Part shown: positions 1-9,817 of the stretch, piece after piece
Layout: every line of letters starts with the position of its first letter
Position numbering within the stretch: position 1 is the stretch's first letter
Source of the DNA: Paragorgia papillata
Taxonomy: Eukaryota > Cnidaria > Anthozoa > Scleralcyonacea > Coralliidae
Direction of reading: 5' to 3'
Assembly (NCBI GenBank): GCA_035771165.1
Contig: JAWNZC010000106.1
Span: 2,055,501 to 2,119,500, forward strand
Length of the DNA: 64,000 nt
Translations under genes and position numbers: made by a program
The notes under the pieces: generated by a model
The model's input: the letters and a program-made list of their open reading frames with translations, nothing else
What the model was told of the DNA's origin: nothing
Database searches by the model: none

Positions 1-1037
1 CTCTACATATCCCATCTAATTTAAATAATTTACGCTTTTCACGGTTGCACAAGTCTGAGGAACTAAAGATAAGATATTATCCACTCACCTTATTAAAGCA
101 ATACAACATTTCTTAACTTTCTTTCAAGAAACAGCTTTAGCATACTGAGGAATATATGCCTCCGCGTCGATACCCCGATGTAATGTCTTGCCAAATATCT
201 GCGCCGAAAACTCTTGACCCACGAGGAAACCAAACACGATTAGAATTTCTTTGTCAAATCGCAACAGATCGTCTTCAACAATTCATCGTTTTCACTCGGT
301 AGAGCGTTCTCTACAAGTTCCATGGCAGTCTCAAGCAGAAGTTTGACTGCCGGCTTAGCTTAGTTATGCCGTAGTCTTGCACTCTTGCCGTAGTCCGTGT
401 AGGTCGAAATATCCTTTGCTAGCCAATCAAAAGCCAAGAACGTCAAAATATTTTACTTCCGACGTAGACTATCTACTTCCGACGTACCTCTATTGTCTTT
501 GTCCAATCAGTGCTCGTTATTTCGGTAATAATTCCATGTCCTAAATAACCCAGGTACTTCATGAAAGCCTGACCCCAACATACACCCTAATCCTAACCAA
601 TAAATTCGTGAATATAGGACATGGATTTATAACCGTTATTTCGACGTAGACGGCCATTTTGACGTACTCAAATTATCCACATTTGTAAATAAAATCCCTC
701 TCTATCGCTACCGTATGAACAGTTTCGTTCAGGCTACATGAAGTAGACGAGTACTCCTCCAGCCGAGGAGGGGGGCTGATTCAGATAATTATTAAATTTT
801 CCTCGATATAGCACTAAATACGTGCGAAAATGGAATTTTTGAAAATTTCAAAAATTTAAAAATTCATATAATTTTTTTAAAAATATTAAATTTTCCCTAA
901 CTAATTAATTCATGAATAAATTAGTCTGGGATTTTTGTCTACGTCGCATGACGTGCTTGACGTACCCTAAATCCGCCCCTGCCATGTGCATAATGACTTA
1001 CCGAAAAAAGTGGAATGCACCTACGCGAGTGTACCGC
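1..1037. other. AT-rich stretch without a gene
   Basis: No coding region is convincing here. An inverted pair CCATGTCCTA / TAGGACATGG at about 533-623 suggests a small hairpin element. Positions 835-900 are very A/T rich with short palindromic runs of AAAATTT. The last 20 bases before 1,038 align with 26,393-26,413 in the 5.5 kb tandem unit. Confidence 0.5.
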
Positions 1038-1041
1038 TTAA

Positions 1042-1629
1042 GGTGGCTCCCTACGGTAATTTCAGTAGGGGACTGGTGACTAGAAATAGTATCGCTACGC
1101 ATGCGTAAATAGCGATCTTGTCGATTCGAAATTCTATGACCGCGTCGACATCGATGTTAGATTGTAGACGTTTTCTTCGGTGAATTTTGCTAAAATTTTG
1201 TAAATAAGTAGCTTATAAAAACTTCTAAAGTATATATAATTTTAAAAAATTTTCATAAGACAGAACTTTTTTAAATCGATAATTTTTATAGCGAAAAATC
1301 TGTCCATACAACCCTCTCTGATTTTGTGCATGGATATTCTCCACAACAGTACCTATCATCTCAGTAATTTTTAAAAAATTTCACCGAAGCAAACTGAAGA
1401 CATGCCGCTTCAATTATGCAATATTTGAAAATATACCAAAGTTCCAACGTCATTATTACCATGGTAACAGCAAATAATTGAACTTTTTGGTAGGTATTTT
1501 GTATCTGCAGTAGTTCTGCCATAGTAGGGTCTACTTGATATTTATCTAATAAATTTTTAAACTTGTGAATAACATTAGATAATGAGCGTATGAAATAGCG
1601 CGTATTTATTGAAACTATAGGGAGCCACC
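1042..1629. mobile_element. MITE with TTAA target duplication
   Basis: A 588-bp element with inverted ends GGTGGCTCCCTA / TAGGGAGCCACC, flanked on both sides by TTAA (1,038-1,041 and 1,630-1,633). The related sequence at 26,401-26,420 has one TTAA and no insert, which gives the empty site. It has no open frame. The ends follow the skeleton GGNG-N5-CTAC-N2-TAA, also seen at the ends of the transposase-bearing elements at 51,751 and 62,481. It carries TTACCATGGTAAC at 1,457. TTAA fits piggyBac or Kolobok; the shared ends favour the family present in this window. Confidence 0.85.
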
Positions 1630-1750
1630 TTAACATGAATAATGTGCCATGAATCGCACGGTTTTCGTTTTTCTTGTCTATTTCTCATTATGTTCTTGTC
1701 GAAAAATGGTGATGGTAAATCCGAAGAGAGCGAGAAAAGAAAACAGAATA

Positions 1751-1898
1751 CAGTAAAAACCCGCCAACAAGAACCTACTCCTATTAAGAACCTCAGGCTG
1801 AAATTGAGAATTTATTTATATAAGAATATATAAGAATATAAGAACCTATCCCAGGCTGATTTGGTGAAATGTAGGTTCTTGTTAGCGGGTTTTTACTG
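1751..1898. mobile_element. Tc1/mariner-like MITE with TA duplication
   Basis: A 148-bp element with 28-bp inverted ends starting CAGTAAAAACCCGCCAAC, flanked by TA at 1,749-1,750 and 1,899-1,900. The paralogous sequence near 26,531 reads CAGAATAATTGTG with one TA and no insert. A CAGT terminus with TA duplication is typical of Tc1/mariner. It is too short to code. Confidence 0.85.
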
Positions 1899-2168
1899 TA
1901 ATTGTGAGTAGATAATTGACTTGAATCTGCCTTACACTAGCCTGTTGTCAGGTGAATGCGGAACGTACTTCTTCAAACAACTCAGCGCATCGTTACATGC
2001 CGGCGCGCTTATAACTACTACAAGTTGTGCACTTACGATACAAACAGTAATGATCTCTTCTCGCGTCCATATTTACTCGAAAAAAACCGCCGTGCGTATT
2101 AAGTTTCATGTTTTCACCTCGCATTACAGCGAGATAAACTAGACAAACACGTTTTTTCGTGAATTGCA

Positions 2169-2342
2169 TTAGGTTCGGCACATGATAAGTTCGACGTTTG
2201 AATCGACGTCGCGCCAAGTCGAACTTAATACATTAAGTTCGACCTAAGCGCGACCACCTCGGTCGAACTTAATGTGGACGTCGAACTTAATTAAAATCGT
2301 CGAACTTAATTGATTCAAACGTCGAACTAATCATGTGCCTAA
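2169..2342. repeat. Palindromic MITE (TTCGGCACATG family)
   Basis: The arms begin AGGTTCGGCACATGATAAG and end with the inverse CATGTGCC, with inner GTTCGACGTTTGAA / TTCAAACGTCGAAC. The same palindrome lies in each tandem unit (26,755-26,907; 32,268-32,420; 37,785-37,937). A further half-copy begins at about 2,353. Confidence 0.6.
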
Positions 2343-2497
2343 CACTTCGAATTAGGTTCGGCACATGATAAGCGCGACGTTTGAACCGGGCCTAAGTGTT
2401 CTTTCCATCAAGACAGACTTAATTTTTATTTCATAGGTTCTTTAAGACGATGTTACAAAACCGGAAACGATGTTTGCACAACTTGCTATGGTAATTA

Positions 2498-2659
2498 TAC
2501 ACGTATAAGCGACTAATACACCTAACGGGTGGTCCCACATGGCTGAATCCAGAGACTACTGAACTTAAGCATATTACACTATTGCTTAATTTCAGATGAT
2601 AGCTGATCGTGGCCATGTGGGAACACCCGTTAGGTGCATTAGCCGCTTATAAGGGTATA
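2498..2659. repeat. Hairpin with ~44-bp arms
   Basis: The left arm contains CACCTAACGGGTGGTCCCAC and the right arm its near-perfect inverse (GTGGGAACACCCGTTAGGTG). The left flank (2,450-2,497) is a fragment of a repeat also found at 4,310-4,360, in opposite orientation. Probably a MITE; no target duplication was resolved. Confidence 0.55.
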
Positions 2660-2760
2660 ACTAGAAATACATAAACGCAACAACCCCTCGCCCGTTTTTA
2701 CATGCTTTTTTGAAACACCCCCCACCCACCCACCCACCCAACCACCCCCTGATTAAAATA
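2660..2760 (+). repeat. Dispersed repeat beginning TAGAAATACAT
   Basis: TAGAAATACAT followed by CAACAACCCCTCGCCC also occurs at 20,150-20,240 on this strand and inverted at 54,880-54,962. Here it runs into a C-rich tract (2,719-2,748) with CCCA steps. Family unknown. Confidence 0.5.
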
Positions 2761-3091
2761 AGCACTCCTGATATACAGCCAATATAAAAACAAACGGATA
2801 TAAAAAATTTGTTTTTATAATCCTCAAGTTAATTATATAATTTATGGATAAGATGATTAATAAAACTGATTTAATGAAGTTGAACATACCAATTTCATTA
2901 TTAAATTCTGGTTGTAAAAAACATTGTTTTTAGGAGGTTTCAAAAGGGATTATTTTTAGCATGCCTTTAAATGGCTTCCCTATGCATACATGTTTTGCAA
3001 AGGCAGAATTAAAATATTTCATTTGTAATAATATACATGAAAAAATATCTCGACTGTGATTGGCTGATTCCAGTGCAGTTAATCCCAAACA

Positions 3092-3153
3092 ACAGTGCAA
3101 AAATCTGTAATCACAGTGCAAAATCTGTAATCACAGTGCAAAAATGTGTTATC
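3092..3153 (+). repeat. Short tandem repeat, ~3 x 20-21 bp
   Basis: Three head-to-tail copies of a unit starting ACAGTGCAAAA and ending TGTAATC, the last one diverged. Confidence 0.8.
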
Positions 3154-3156
3154 ACT

Positions 3157-3222
3157 AAGAACCAATCAAATTGATTGTACAGCGGATTTTTCTCGACTCA
3201 AAACAAACAAAGATGGCGGCCA
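3157..3222 (+). promoter_or_regulatory. CCAAT box plus YY1-like motif
   Basis: ACCAATCA at 3,161 is followed 48 bases later by AAAGATGGCGGC (3,209-3,220), close to the YY1 consensus. An inverted CCAAT (TGATTGGCT) lies upstream at 3,057. The same layout recurs elsewhere in the window next to palindromes. No open frame follows, so this is a sequence match only. Confidence 0.35.
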
Positions 3223-3468
3223 AGATTCGGCGGTTTTGGGGATAATTTGTTCAAATTTGAAGCTAGTTATGCTTTAATATTGCCAAGTGAAGTACCTACA
3301 AGAAGACCAGAAGCTTCTTTATGCCTCGAGTAAACTTTTTCAAGTAGTAAAGGAAGCGAAGCGCTTTTTAACAAATAAATATGCGAGGAGTGGACGCCGT
3401 GAAACATGCGTACGTTAAAATGTTAGTACAGTTGTTTTGAACATTTATTCATGTATATTATTAATAAG

Positions 3469-3631
3469 TAATAGCATGGTTTCTCGTGCAATTTGGAAAA
3501 ACATGCACTCGTGAGTTTTTCAAATACTTCAAATAGCACTCGTCCTTCGGACTCGTGCTATTTTGACAGTATTTGAAAAACTCACTCGTGCATGTTTTTT
3601 CCCAAATTGCACTCGAAACCATGCTATTACC
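3469..3631. repeat. Near-perfect palindrome, ~60-bp arms
   Basis: The arm beginning TAATAGCATGGTTTC is matched by its inverse ending GAAACCATGCTATTA. The loop is around GTCCTTCGGACTCGTG. No gene. A hairpin element of unassigned family. Confidence 0.75.
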
Positions 3632-4124
3632 TATACTAATAGAGTCTGAGATAAAACAATTCAGTATAGAATCGGATTCTTGAAAAAAGAAGTATTAAAC
3701 AGACCACGTTTTAGTCGAAAATTTGGAAATATAGCCAAGAAAATTGACAAAGCCCACGAGTATTTTTAATAATAAAAAGTGCATGCAAAGTCAATGAAAA
3801 ACATCACGTCTACATAAGTCTAAGGTAGTGTTTTAAGTTAGCTTTAGTTAAGCTGACATATGGTCTGAACGAGCAAAGGGAAAGCACGAAAACGTGAAGC
3901 TGTTGAAGCTGTTGAAAACAATATAAGGACAAGGTCAAGGTATACTGAAACTGTATACCGTTCTTGGCGTTTACACAATATATAAATACTAAATAAATAT
4001 TATTAATAAATGCAAATCCCCTGCCGTTAACTTTGAAATGATTTTGAGACCACTGAGTGACGAGATTTTGTTTACCATACGGCGTTTGGTTTCTTCAAGT
4101 TCTCCGGTTTCGCTTCCCAATAGT

Positions 4125-4311
4125 TACCAGTACCCTGCTATCCGAACTGCGCAAGTTGTGGATTTGATAACATATATATAGATATTTAAACAGGTTACAG
4201 AATTACTTTCAGCTTTTCATCTCCCGTGTAAAGTGGACTCCACGCATGTCGAGATTAGCACCCTCACCGGGCTCCGGGCCTTCGGCCCTACGCCCGGGCT
4301 CGGGGATTACC
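4125..4311 (+). repeat. GC-rich dispersed repeat (CCGGGCCTTCGGCCC)
   Basis: A GC-rich core with self-complementary CGGGCCTTCGGCCC and GCCCGGGCTCGGGG stands out in AT-rich DNA. Related copies lie at 21,318-21,403 (same strand) and 53,838-54,040 (inverted). The inverted copy also shares the flanking ACCAGTACCCTGCTATCCGA and the ACTTTCAGCTTTTCATCTC segment. An open frame across it on the minus strand is a by-product of base composition. Confidence 0.65.
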
Positions 4312-5222
4312 ATAGCAAGTTGGGCAAACATCGTTTCCGGTTTCGTAACTATCCAGTTCACTTCATTATCTATGCCCTGATTACAATCCACGACTTCGGC
4401 GGTTTGCACGGCTGGGGGTAAACTAAGGAATGTTCGGACAAACAACATTAGAATAACAGTATAGCAACTAGTAAACACACTGCATGAAGTACATTAAAAA
4501 AAAGCGCTTGACCTACTTACTAAAACGTAAGTCAAATAAGCACTATCAGTATGTATTATTAATACGGTATTCTTGGTTCAAAAAAGAAAAGAGAAGCTAG
4601 AATATGTTGTATGAAGGCTTGTCAAGAGGAGACAGTTTCATATGTACACAAGGATTGCTATGTATGTTGATTGCGCTTCATTTTGTAAAAACGGCCGGGT
4701 GGACGACTATCCTGATGCGATATCGGCCACTTGTGGCTAAATCGTTGCGCTATTGCAAACTACAACTCTTCATCAAGCTTCTTCTTTGGTAGATGCAAGG
4801 CGGTTCTCATGTTAATCGCCTTAAGGCTTGGCAACGATACACCAAAGGCGATGATGTAACACGAGAACCGCCTTCCTAGTTTGCAATAGCGCAATGATTT
4901 ATTAAGCCACAAGCTCTCTTGATATAAATGAAACTGAAATTTTCGTAGCTGTAAGTGGCCGATATCGCATCAGGATAGTCGACCACTGGTCCGTTTTTAC
5001 AAAATGAAGCGCAAGCAACATACACAGCGATCCTGGCGTACATGAAACTGTCTCCTTACAAGCCTTCATACAACATATTCTAGCTTCTCTTTCTCTTTTT
5101 TGAACCAGGAATAACGTATAAATAATCCAGGGTTCTGATCTCGGAAAACGTGGACACATTTTTTTACGCGAAATTACACGCGAGATGAAAACCTGAAAGT
5201 AATTCTGAAACCTGTTTGTATT
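4187..5222. mobile_element. ~1 kb foldback element
   Basis: Three nested arm pairs: outer (about 4,187-4,231 with 5,172-5,219), middle (about 4,562-4,775 with 4,879-5,125; shared word GAATATGTTGTATGAAGGCT) and inner (4,792-4,822 with 4,850-4,878; GGCGGTTCTCATGT). The GC-rich repeat and ~300 extra bases sit in the left arm only. It has no coding capacity and looks like a foldback transposon or inverted duplication. The middle arms differ by small indels, so it is not a recent assembly artefact. Confidence 0.75.
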
Positions 5223-5224
5223 TT

Positions 5225-5422
5225 AGAAATAGAACATGGGCGCCCGTGTTTATATAGCCTGATGCAAAATTAACACGAGTGACTTGGGAGAATCCGAAAG
5301 TTTATGTGAACCCGAGCCGTAGGCGAGGGTTTACATAAGTACTTTCGAATTCTCCCAAACTCAATCGAGTGTTTATTTGCATCAGATTATATAAACACAG
5401 GGCATCCATTTTCTATTTCTTT
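5225..5422. repeat. Hairpin element, ~198 bp
   Basis: The arms run from GAAATAGAACATGGGCGCCC through GTTTATATAGCCTGATGCAAA to the inverse ending near 5,422, with an inner pair around GGGAGAATCCGAAAGT. It lies against the end of the foldback element. Beyond it, 5,423-5,690 holds no gene; TGACGTCA (CRE-like) occurs at about 5,450 and 5,510. Confidence 0.65.
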
Positions 5423-5697
5423 TATGAAATAAGGCTAAGAAATGTTCCGTGACGTCACAACCATGTTTACATAGCCTGATATAAAACGGTAATTGTAGTA
5501 TTTGTGATGTGACGTCATGTGTCACGCCACTTGCATGTCACGTGGGTATTGGGAAGCACGAGTTAAGTTTAGAGTTTATATAGGCCACTCCAAATTAGAC
5601 TTTAGTTTCCCGTCCACCCCTTCCTGATAATTGCACGCGGGCGGGCGGGTCATTACCATTATCCATTATTTAATATGTATACCATATCCCTAAAATC

Positions 5698-6093
5698 TCA
5701 CTTCCGGTGCGAATGTGCCAATGTGCGCCGTCGCACATTTCTTAAATCGCAGCGGTTAATACCCAGTAATTCTCTTGCAAAATAATTTGCATGAGTGTTC
5801 ATCAAGTTTTTACCAGCTTTCGCATCATCAAACTTTATATACAGAACAGTTGGTTTTTGAGTATTTTGATTGACATCAATTTTAAATACAGTTCCCATCT
5901 GCCCATTAATGAGTCTATCTGGAATGTTGATATTTGTTGTAAGCATTACCGTAGCACCTTCTTTTATCAAAATTTCATGAGCAAGTCCACCTGTTTCAGA
6001 CCGTCCTCTTGATAAAACTCTATCAATATCTTGTTTACTTACATTTGTTGGATATTGATAATCAGCTTTAAGAACAAATAAGGATCCATGCAT
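5698..6093 (-). pseudogene. Helitron Pif1-like helicase, C-terminal part
   Basis: 131 codons. GGLAHEILIKEGATVML and INGQMGTVFKI match the late motifs of Pif1-type helicases in Helitrons, which follow the Walker motifs in the next piece upstream (6,371-6,811). Between the two, 6,190-6,370 also reads as Helitron helicase in another frame (EIMRQKNDQPFTELFNRIRT). The piece ends at basic residues, and nothing after it resembles the family. Confidence 0.8.
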
Positions 6094-6370
6094 GCATTTC
6101 TTCTAGCTTTTTGTTATGTTCATGTCAGGAACGTTTTCAGCCCAGATGATGGATAATTAGCATCTGATTGGGTTATTGTCTTATTGACCTTGAATGAATT
6201 ATTCTAATGTCATCATCTGTTTGAGAGGCTGTTCTTATCCTGTTAAAAAGTTCAGTAAATGGCTGATCATTTTTCTGTCTCATGATTTCAGTAAGTTCTA
6301 TAATTTTGAAGACCTTCCATGGATGACATGGTTATAAGCATCATTGTTGTAATTGTCAAAAACAGATTTC

Positions 6371-6811
6371 TTACGTATTGGTGGAAGTTGGTAATAGGTC
6401 ACCTACGGCTATGATACTAATTCCTGCGAATAAGAGAGAATTGGATGTACCAAAAATTTCTTTCAATCTTTGATGTATATGAAGTAAGGTTGTGTTTCCA
6501 ACTATAGAAATTTCATCTATTATTATAAGTTTTAGGTCAGATAATGAGAACCTGAATTGTGTTTTCTTTTGATCTGACATTGCAGGTAGATTGTCACCTG
6601 TTTCTTTAGGAATTGAAAAACCAGTGTTTATTGTTGTTCCATCAATGTTTATTGCAGCCACACCTGTTGGGGACAGTAAAAGAACAGTTGGTAGTTCAGG
6701 ATTAATAGGAGGGTGTCTAAACATTTTAACTGCTGTGTGATATATTGTTTTAATCAAGTGACTTTTTCCTGCGCCTCCACCACCAGTTATAAAAAGATAT
6801 ATTGGTTTCAC
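6371..6811 (-). pseudogene. Helitron Pif1-like helicase, ATPase motifs
   Basis: 146 codons. Walker A is GGGGAGKSHLI near residue 10. An LSPTGVAAINIDGTTI segment follows (motif Ia), then LIIIDEISIVG (Walker B). These are the signature motifs of Pif1-type DNA helicases fused to Rep in Helitrons. The frame breaks after VGDLLP, where the family would continue, so the protein is not made whole. Confidence 0.88.
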
Positions 6812-7075
6812 GTCAACAGGTTTTAAGGTGTTTATATTTTTTTATTGTATCTCCGCACCATGCGAGAACTGTGTCATATGCATGATGCTGTTCTATGTTC
6901 AAAGACCTTACAGACTGGCGCAGTAAATCATCAGAAATATCTGCTGCATGGTTGGTTGTAGGAAGTAGTCATTCCAGGAGAGATGTGATGGTAACTGCGC
7001 ATTAAATGACTCATTTGGGGTAGACTCATCGTGCACTTGACCTTGTAAATCAGCATTTCTTGATCATTAATTGAA

Positions 7076-7309
7076 TCATAACAGCATCTGCATCAGGTTC
7101 AAATATTGCTCTGTTGTGCTCAACAATGGCTTGATGATCACACCAGCTTCATAGAAGTTTGATACATATGTTTGATCTGAACCAACAAGATTACTTTCAC
7201 CTCGCCATGGATAATAGAGCATGAGTAAATTATGGAAATAAGATTCTGGTTCTTTTCTTTTGTTTGGCGTATGATATCTTATAACAGCCTTAACTTTCCT
7301 ACATTTCAT
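7076..7309 (-). pseudogene. Helitron RepHel, segment before the helicase
   Basis: 77 codons containing VIRYHTPNKRKEPESYFHNL and a YYPWRGE motif. In Helitron proteins this stretch lies between Rep and the helicase. It is on the same strand as its neighbours and separated from them by frameshifts. The 6,812-7,075 stretch between it and the Walker A piece shows only broken coding traces. Confidence 0.75.
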
Positions 7310-7498
7310 ATATTCATTTGTGTTTATTAATTTTATTTTGTTGGGAAAAGATTGTTTTGTATCTGTTGTTGCATGTTGTGATTCAATCTCTAGAATCTCT
7401 AAAACGTTTCACTACAATCCATTTTATAATCCTGATAGTAATATGCAGCAAATTCTGCCAGACATAAGTTAGCAACAGAGGGAATCGATACAGCTGGT

Positions 7499-7980
7499 CT
7501 AATGCCAACGCTGAATTATATTTGATTTATAGATATCAGTGCTTTCATCATCTAGTTCATCAAGCTCATATTGTGTCTTAGTTATACGTACTCTTTTTTC
7601 TGGAAAATCTGTACTGACAAAAACTGTTGCTGGAAATATTTTCCTTAACCAAAGTTCTGGCATTGATCTATAGACACATATTCTTGTGAACTCACTTCTC
7701 TTGTAGACAAAAAAGCAGCACCAAGTTTTTTCAAGCCATCTCTTATATTCATGTTGGAACTTTTTGCTTCTTTTGCTGCATTTGCAATAGCCTGACAACA
7801 TTCAGTTTCATCTTTAGTAAAATATGAGCATACATATGTTATCCATTTGTAATGATTAAATACAGGTTGCAAATCAACATATGGGCCTTCGCTCGAAACA
7901 TTAGACTCCTACGTTCTCTGTTTCGGCAGTATATCTAACCTTACTATATTTCGATTGTTAATAAAACAGCTGTCTATTGG
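7499..7980 (-). pseudogene. Helitron Rep, C-terminal side, broken by the Gypsy insertion
   Basis: Two overlapping frames. The upstream one has QPVFNHYKWITYVCSYFTKD followed by a REVSSQE motif; the downstream one continues from PELWLRKIFPATVFVSTD. A single frameshift near 7,660 separates them. At the right edge the frame reads PIDSCFINN. The other side of the Gypsy insert (from 12,598) ends with FELHLKR, and LKR-x-DSCFINN is continuous in Helitrons, so the retrotransposon landed inside this coding region. Confidence 0.8.
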
Positions 7981-7985
7981 CCTCT

Positions 7986-8185
7986 TGTAATATTCTAATA
8001 TTTACTTGAATATGTTTAATAAAGAACAATATAAACTTGTTTACAATCTTAATGTATTACTCGTTAGTCTCCAATACTATTCGATCAAGTACTCAAATCC
8101 TTACTCAACTGTCCAGACCATGCGGTCCCTGTTCTCGACCTCGCTAGATCACGTGATTAATATATTAATATATTAATATACTACA
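7986..8185 (-). repeat. 3' LTR of the Gypsy element
   Basis: A 200-bp LTR starting TGTAATATTC and ending CTACA on the plus strand. It has three TTAATATA steps near 8,160-8,180 where the other LTR has two. The polypurine tract AAGGGAGGAA (minus strand) abuts it at 8,186-8,195. Confidence 0.93.
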
Positions 8186-8195
8186 TTCCTCCCTT
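8186..8195 (-). other. Polypurine tract
   Basis: The minus strand reads AAGGGAGGAA directly before the 3' LTR, the expected place and composition for the plus-strand primer of an LTR retrotransposon. Confidence 0.75.
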
Positions 8196-8269
8196 ACTAG
8201 TATTAATAAATGTAATGTACTTATCGTTCATTAGGTTCTACATTATTGTATATCGTTTATAACTCAAGT

Positions 8270-8488
8270 GTATCCTGACTGGTAATATTCTGGTGCTTTG
8301 TGAGTGCGGGTTGATCTTCTTGGTGGAACTGGTGGAGGGATTTCTTCTATTGCTTCAGGTGGATAAATGGGTTGGTTTGGTGGTTCTGGTGTTAGGTCAA
8401 TTTCTTGGTTTTCGGTGACTGTGTCATTGTCAATCTCTTCATCAGTGGAGATCAGGATTCCTTCATGTGGAACTTTCTTTACATGTGC
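8270..8488 (-). pseudogene. Gypsy Pol C-terminal tail
   Basis: After a frameshift near 8,487 the minus strand reads a proline-rich tail with PPVPPRRSTRTHKAPEYY. This basic/proline ending follows integrase in K02A2.6-like Gypsy proteins. It ends about 85 bases before the 3' LTR. Confidence 0.7.
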
Positions 8489-9473
8489 TTAGTTTCTGCG
8501 ATGAGTCTGTCCATCATTATCTTTAACTACAATTTGGGATCCATTTACCTTGATGACTTTTATTGGGTCTTTATGAAAGGTTGTAGAAAACTTGTTTCGG
8601 TGTTTTTGCTGAACTAAGACATAATCTCCTGGCTGAATGTCCTTTGGCTTGGCATGTCGTCGTGTATCGGCATATTCCTTTCCCTTTTGTTTTGATTGTT
8701 CATCAGCTCGTCGAGTGTCTAAATCATTAAAAAGTGGAATATCTGTTACTTGGGATGGTATCTTGGTTCTCAATTCTCTATGCATCAGGAGATGTGATGG
8801 TGTTTCTCCAGTTGTTCGGTGTGGAGTGGTGCGGTAGTTTCTAATTAGAGTTGGGAGTGCTTTTCTCCAATCTTTTCCTTCAACCAAAGATGTTTGTACA
8901 TGTTTCAATACCTTGTTGAAACGTTCTACAAGACCGTTTGCTTGAGGCCAGTACTCTGTTACGTACTTTACAGTAACACCCCAGGATTTGAGTGTTGTGT
9001 AAAACTCGTTTGATTTAAAATAGGAAGCGTTGTCAGATTTGATCTGCTTTGGGTATCCATGGGTTGCGAAAACTTCATCAAGCCATGCGAGGATGTTGCT
9101 TGATGTAATAGATTTCATAATTTTAGCTTCTGGCCATCGAGAATAGTAATCGATAAGCGTGACTACATATTCACCAGTGGGGAACGGTCCACATACACCA
9201 ATAGCTAATGACGACCATCTTTCGTTAGGTAGTTCTGTGGGCTGGACTGGTTCAGGATGTGATGGGTTTCCTGTTACTTGGCAGGCGTGACATTTGTTGA
9301 TGTGCTCTTCCACAAATGCATCCATTTTTGGCCACCATAATTTGGAACGCAGACGTTGTTTTGTTCGTGTTATCCCAGCGTGGTCCTCGTGGGCTAGTAG
9401 TACTGCTTTTGTTTGGAGGCTCTTTGGAAGTACAATTCGGTTTCCACGTAGTAAGATGTCGTTTGTTCACTTT
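8489..9473 (-). pseudogene. Gypsy integrase
   Basis: Open from just after an in-frame TGA near 9,474. The zinc-binding HHCC region (HEDHAGITRTKQRLR, then CHACQ) is followed by the catalytic core: LAIGVCGPFPTGE, KSDNASYF and GLVERFNKVLKH. The first acidic residue of the DDE triad, expected where the sequence has LAIG, is glycine; the second D and the E are present. GDYVLVQQ near the end fits the C-terminal domain. Integrase inserts the cDNA; this copy should be inactive. Confidence 0.9.
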
Positions 9474-9589
9474 GTTGTCGATAACTCATCTGATATACTT
9501 TGAAAAGCTTTTGGAAGTAAATGCAGTTGGTTGGTTACTAGTGCATGGTTTGCTTGCTTGATTTCTTGGTCTGCCAGCACAGGCAGCTG

Positions 9590-9817
9590 TCAGCACAGTT
9601 TGTCAGCTGTCAGCAGTTTGTCAGCACAGGATTCCATACTGCTGCGTGCTGTTGTTGGTAGTGGTAATCTGGATAAGGGATCTGCTAGATTCTTTGCGCC
9701 AGGTCGATAAATAACTGTAAAATCATACTCTTGAAGCCGTAGAATCCAACGTTCAATTCTGGCTGGTGGTGGTTTTCCTGCTGGACGAACTTTAGGCTGG
9801 AATAGGTAGGTATTCAA
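9590..9817 (-). pseudogene. Gypsy RNase H C-terminal part and connection
   Basis: The frame continues RNase H after a one-base shift near 9,810, with RIERWILRLQEYDF and YRPGAKNLADPLSRL, typical of Gypsy just after RNase H. At 9,583-9,630 a short CAGCTGTCAGCA / TTTGTCAGC stretch is duplicated, which disrupts the linker to integrase. From 9,474 to 9,589 coding traces of the linker remain in broken frames. Confidence 0.85.

Larger units (their letters stand above)
1010..2395 (+). repeat. Diverged dispersed repeat, homologous to part of the 5.5 kb unit
   Basis: Sequence to either side of two inserted MITEs (1,042-1,629 and 1,751-1,898) aligns colinearly with 26,393-26,970 of the tandem unit, and with the same segment in its two other copies. 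Shared stretches include the bases around ACATGAATAATG, the GTGAGTAGAT region and the TTCGGCACATG palindromes near 2,170-2,390. The left copy is clearly more diverged than the three tandem copies are from each other, so it is an older dispersed copy of the same repeat. Confidence 0.75.

Noticed and set aside
3092..3153. Possible CRISPR-like array
   Set aside because: Only three short tandem repeats with no spacers, in eukaryotic DNA.
4209..4478. 89-codon minus-strand frame with a hydrophobic start
   Set aside because: It is largely the GC-rich dispersed repeat and its flank, found elsewhere as noncoding DNA.
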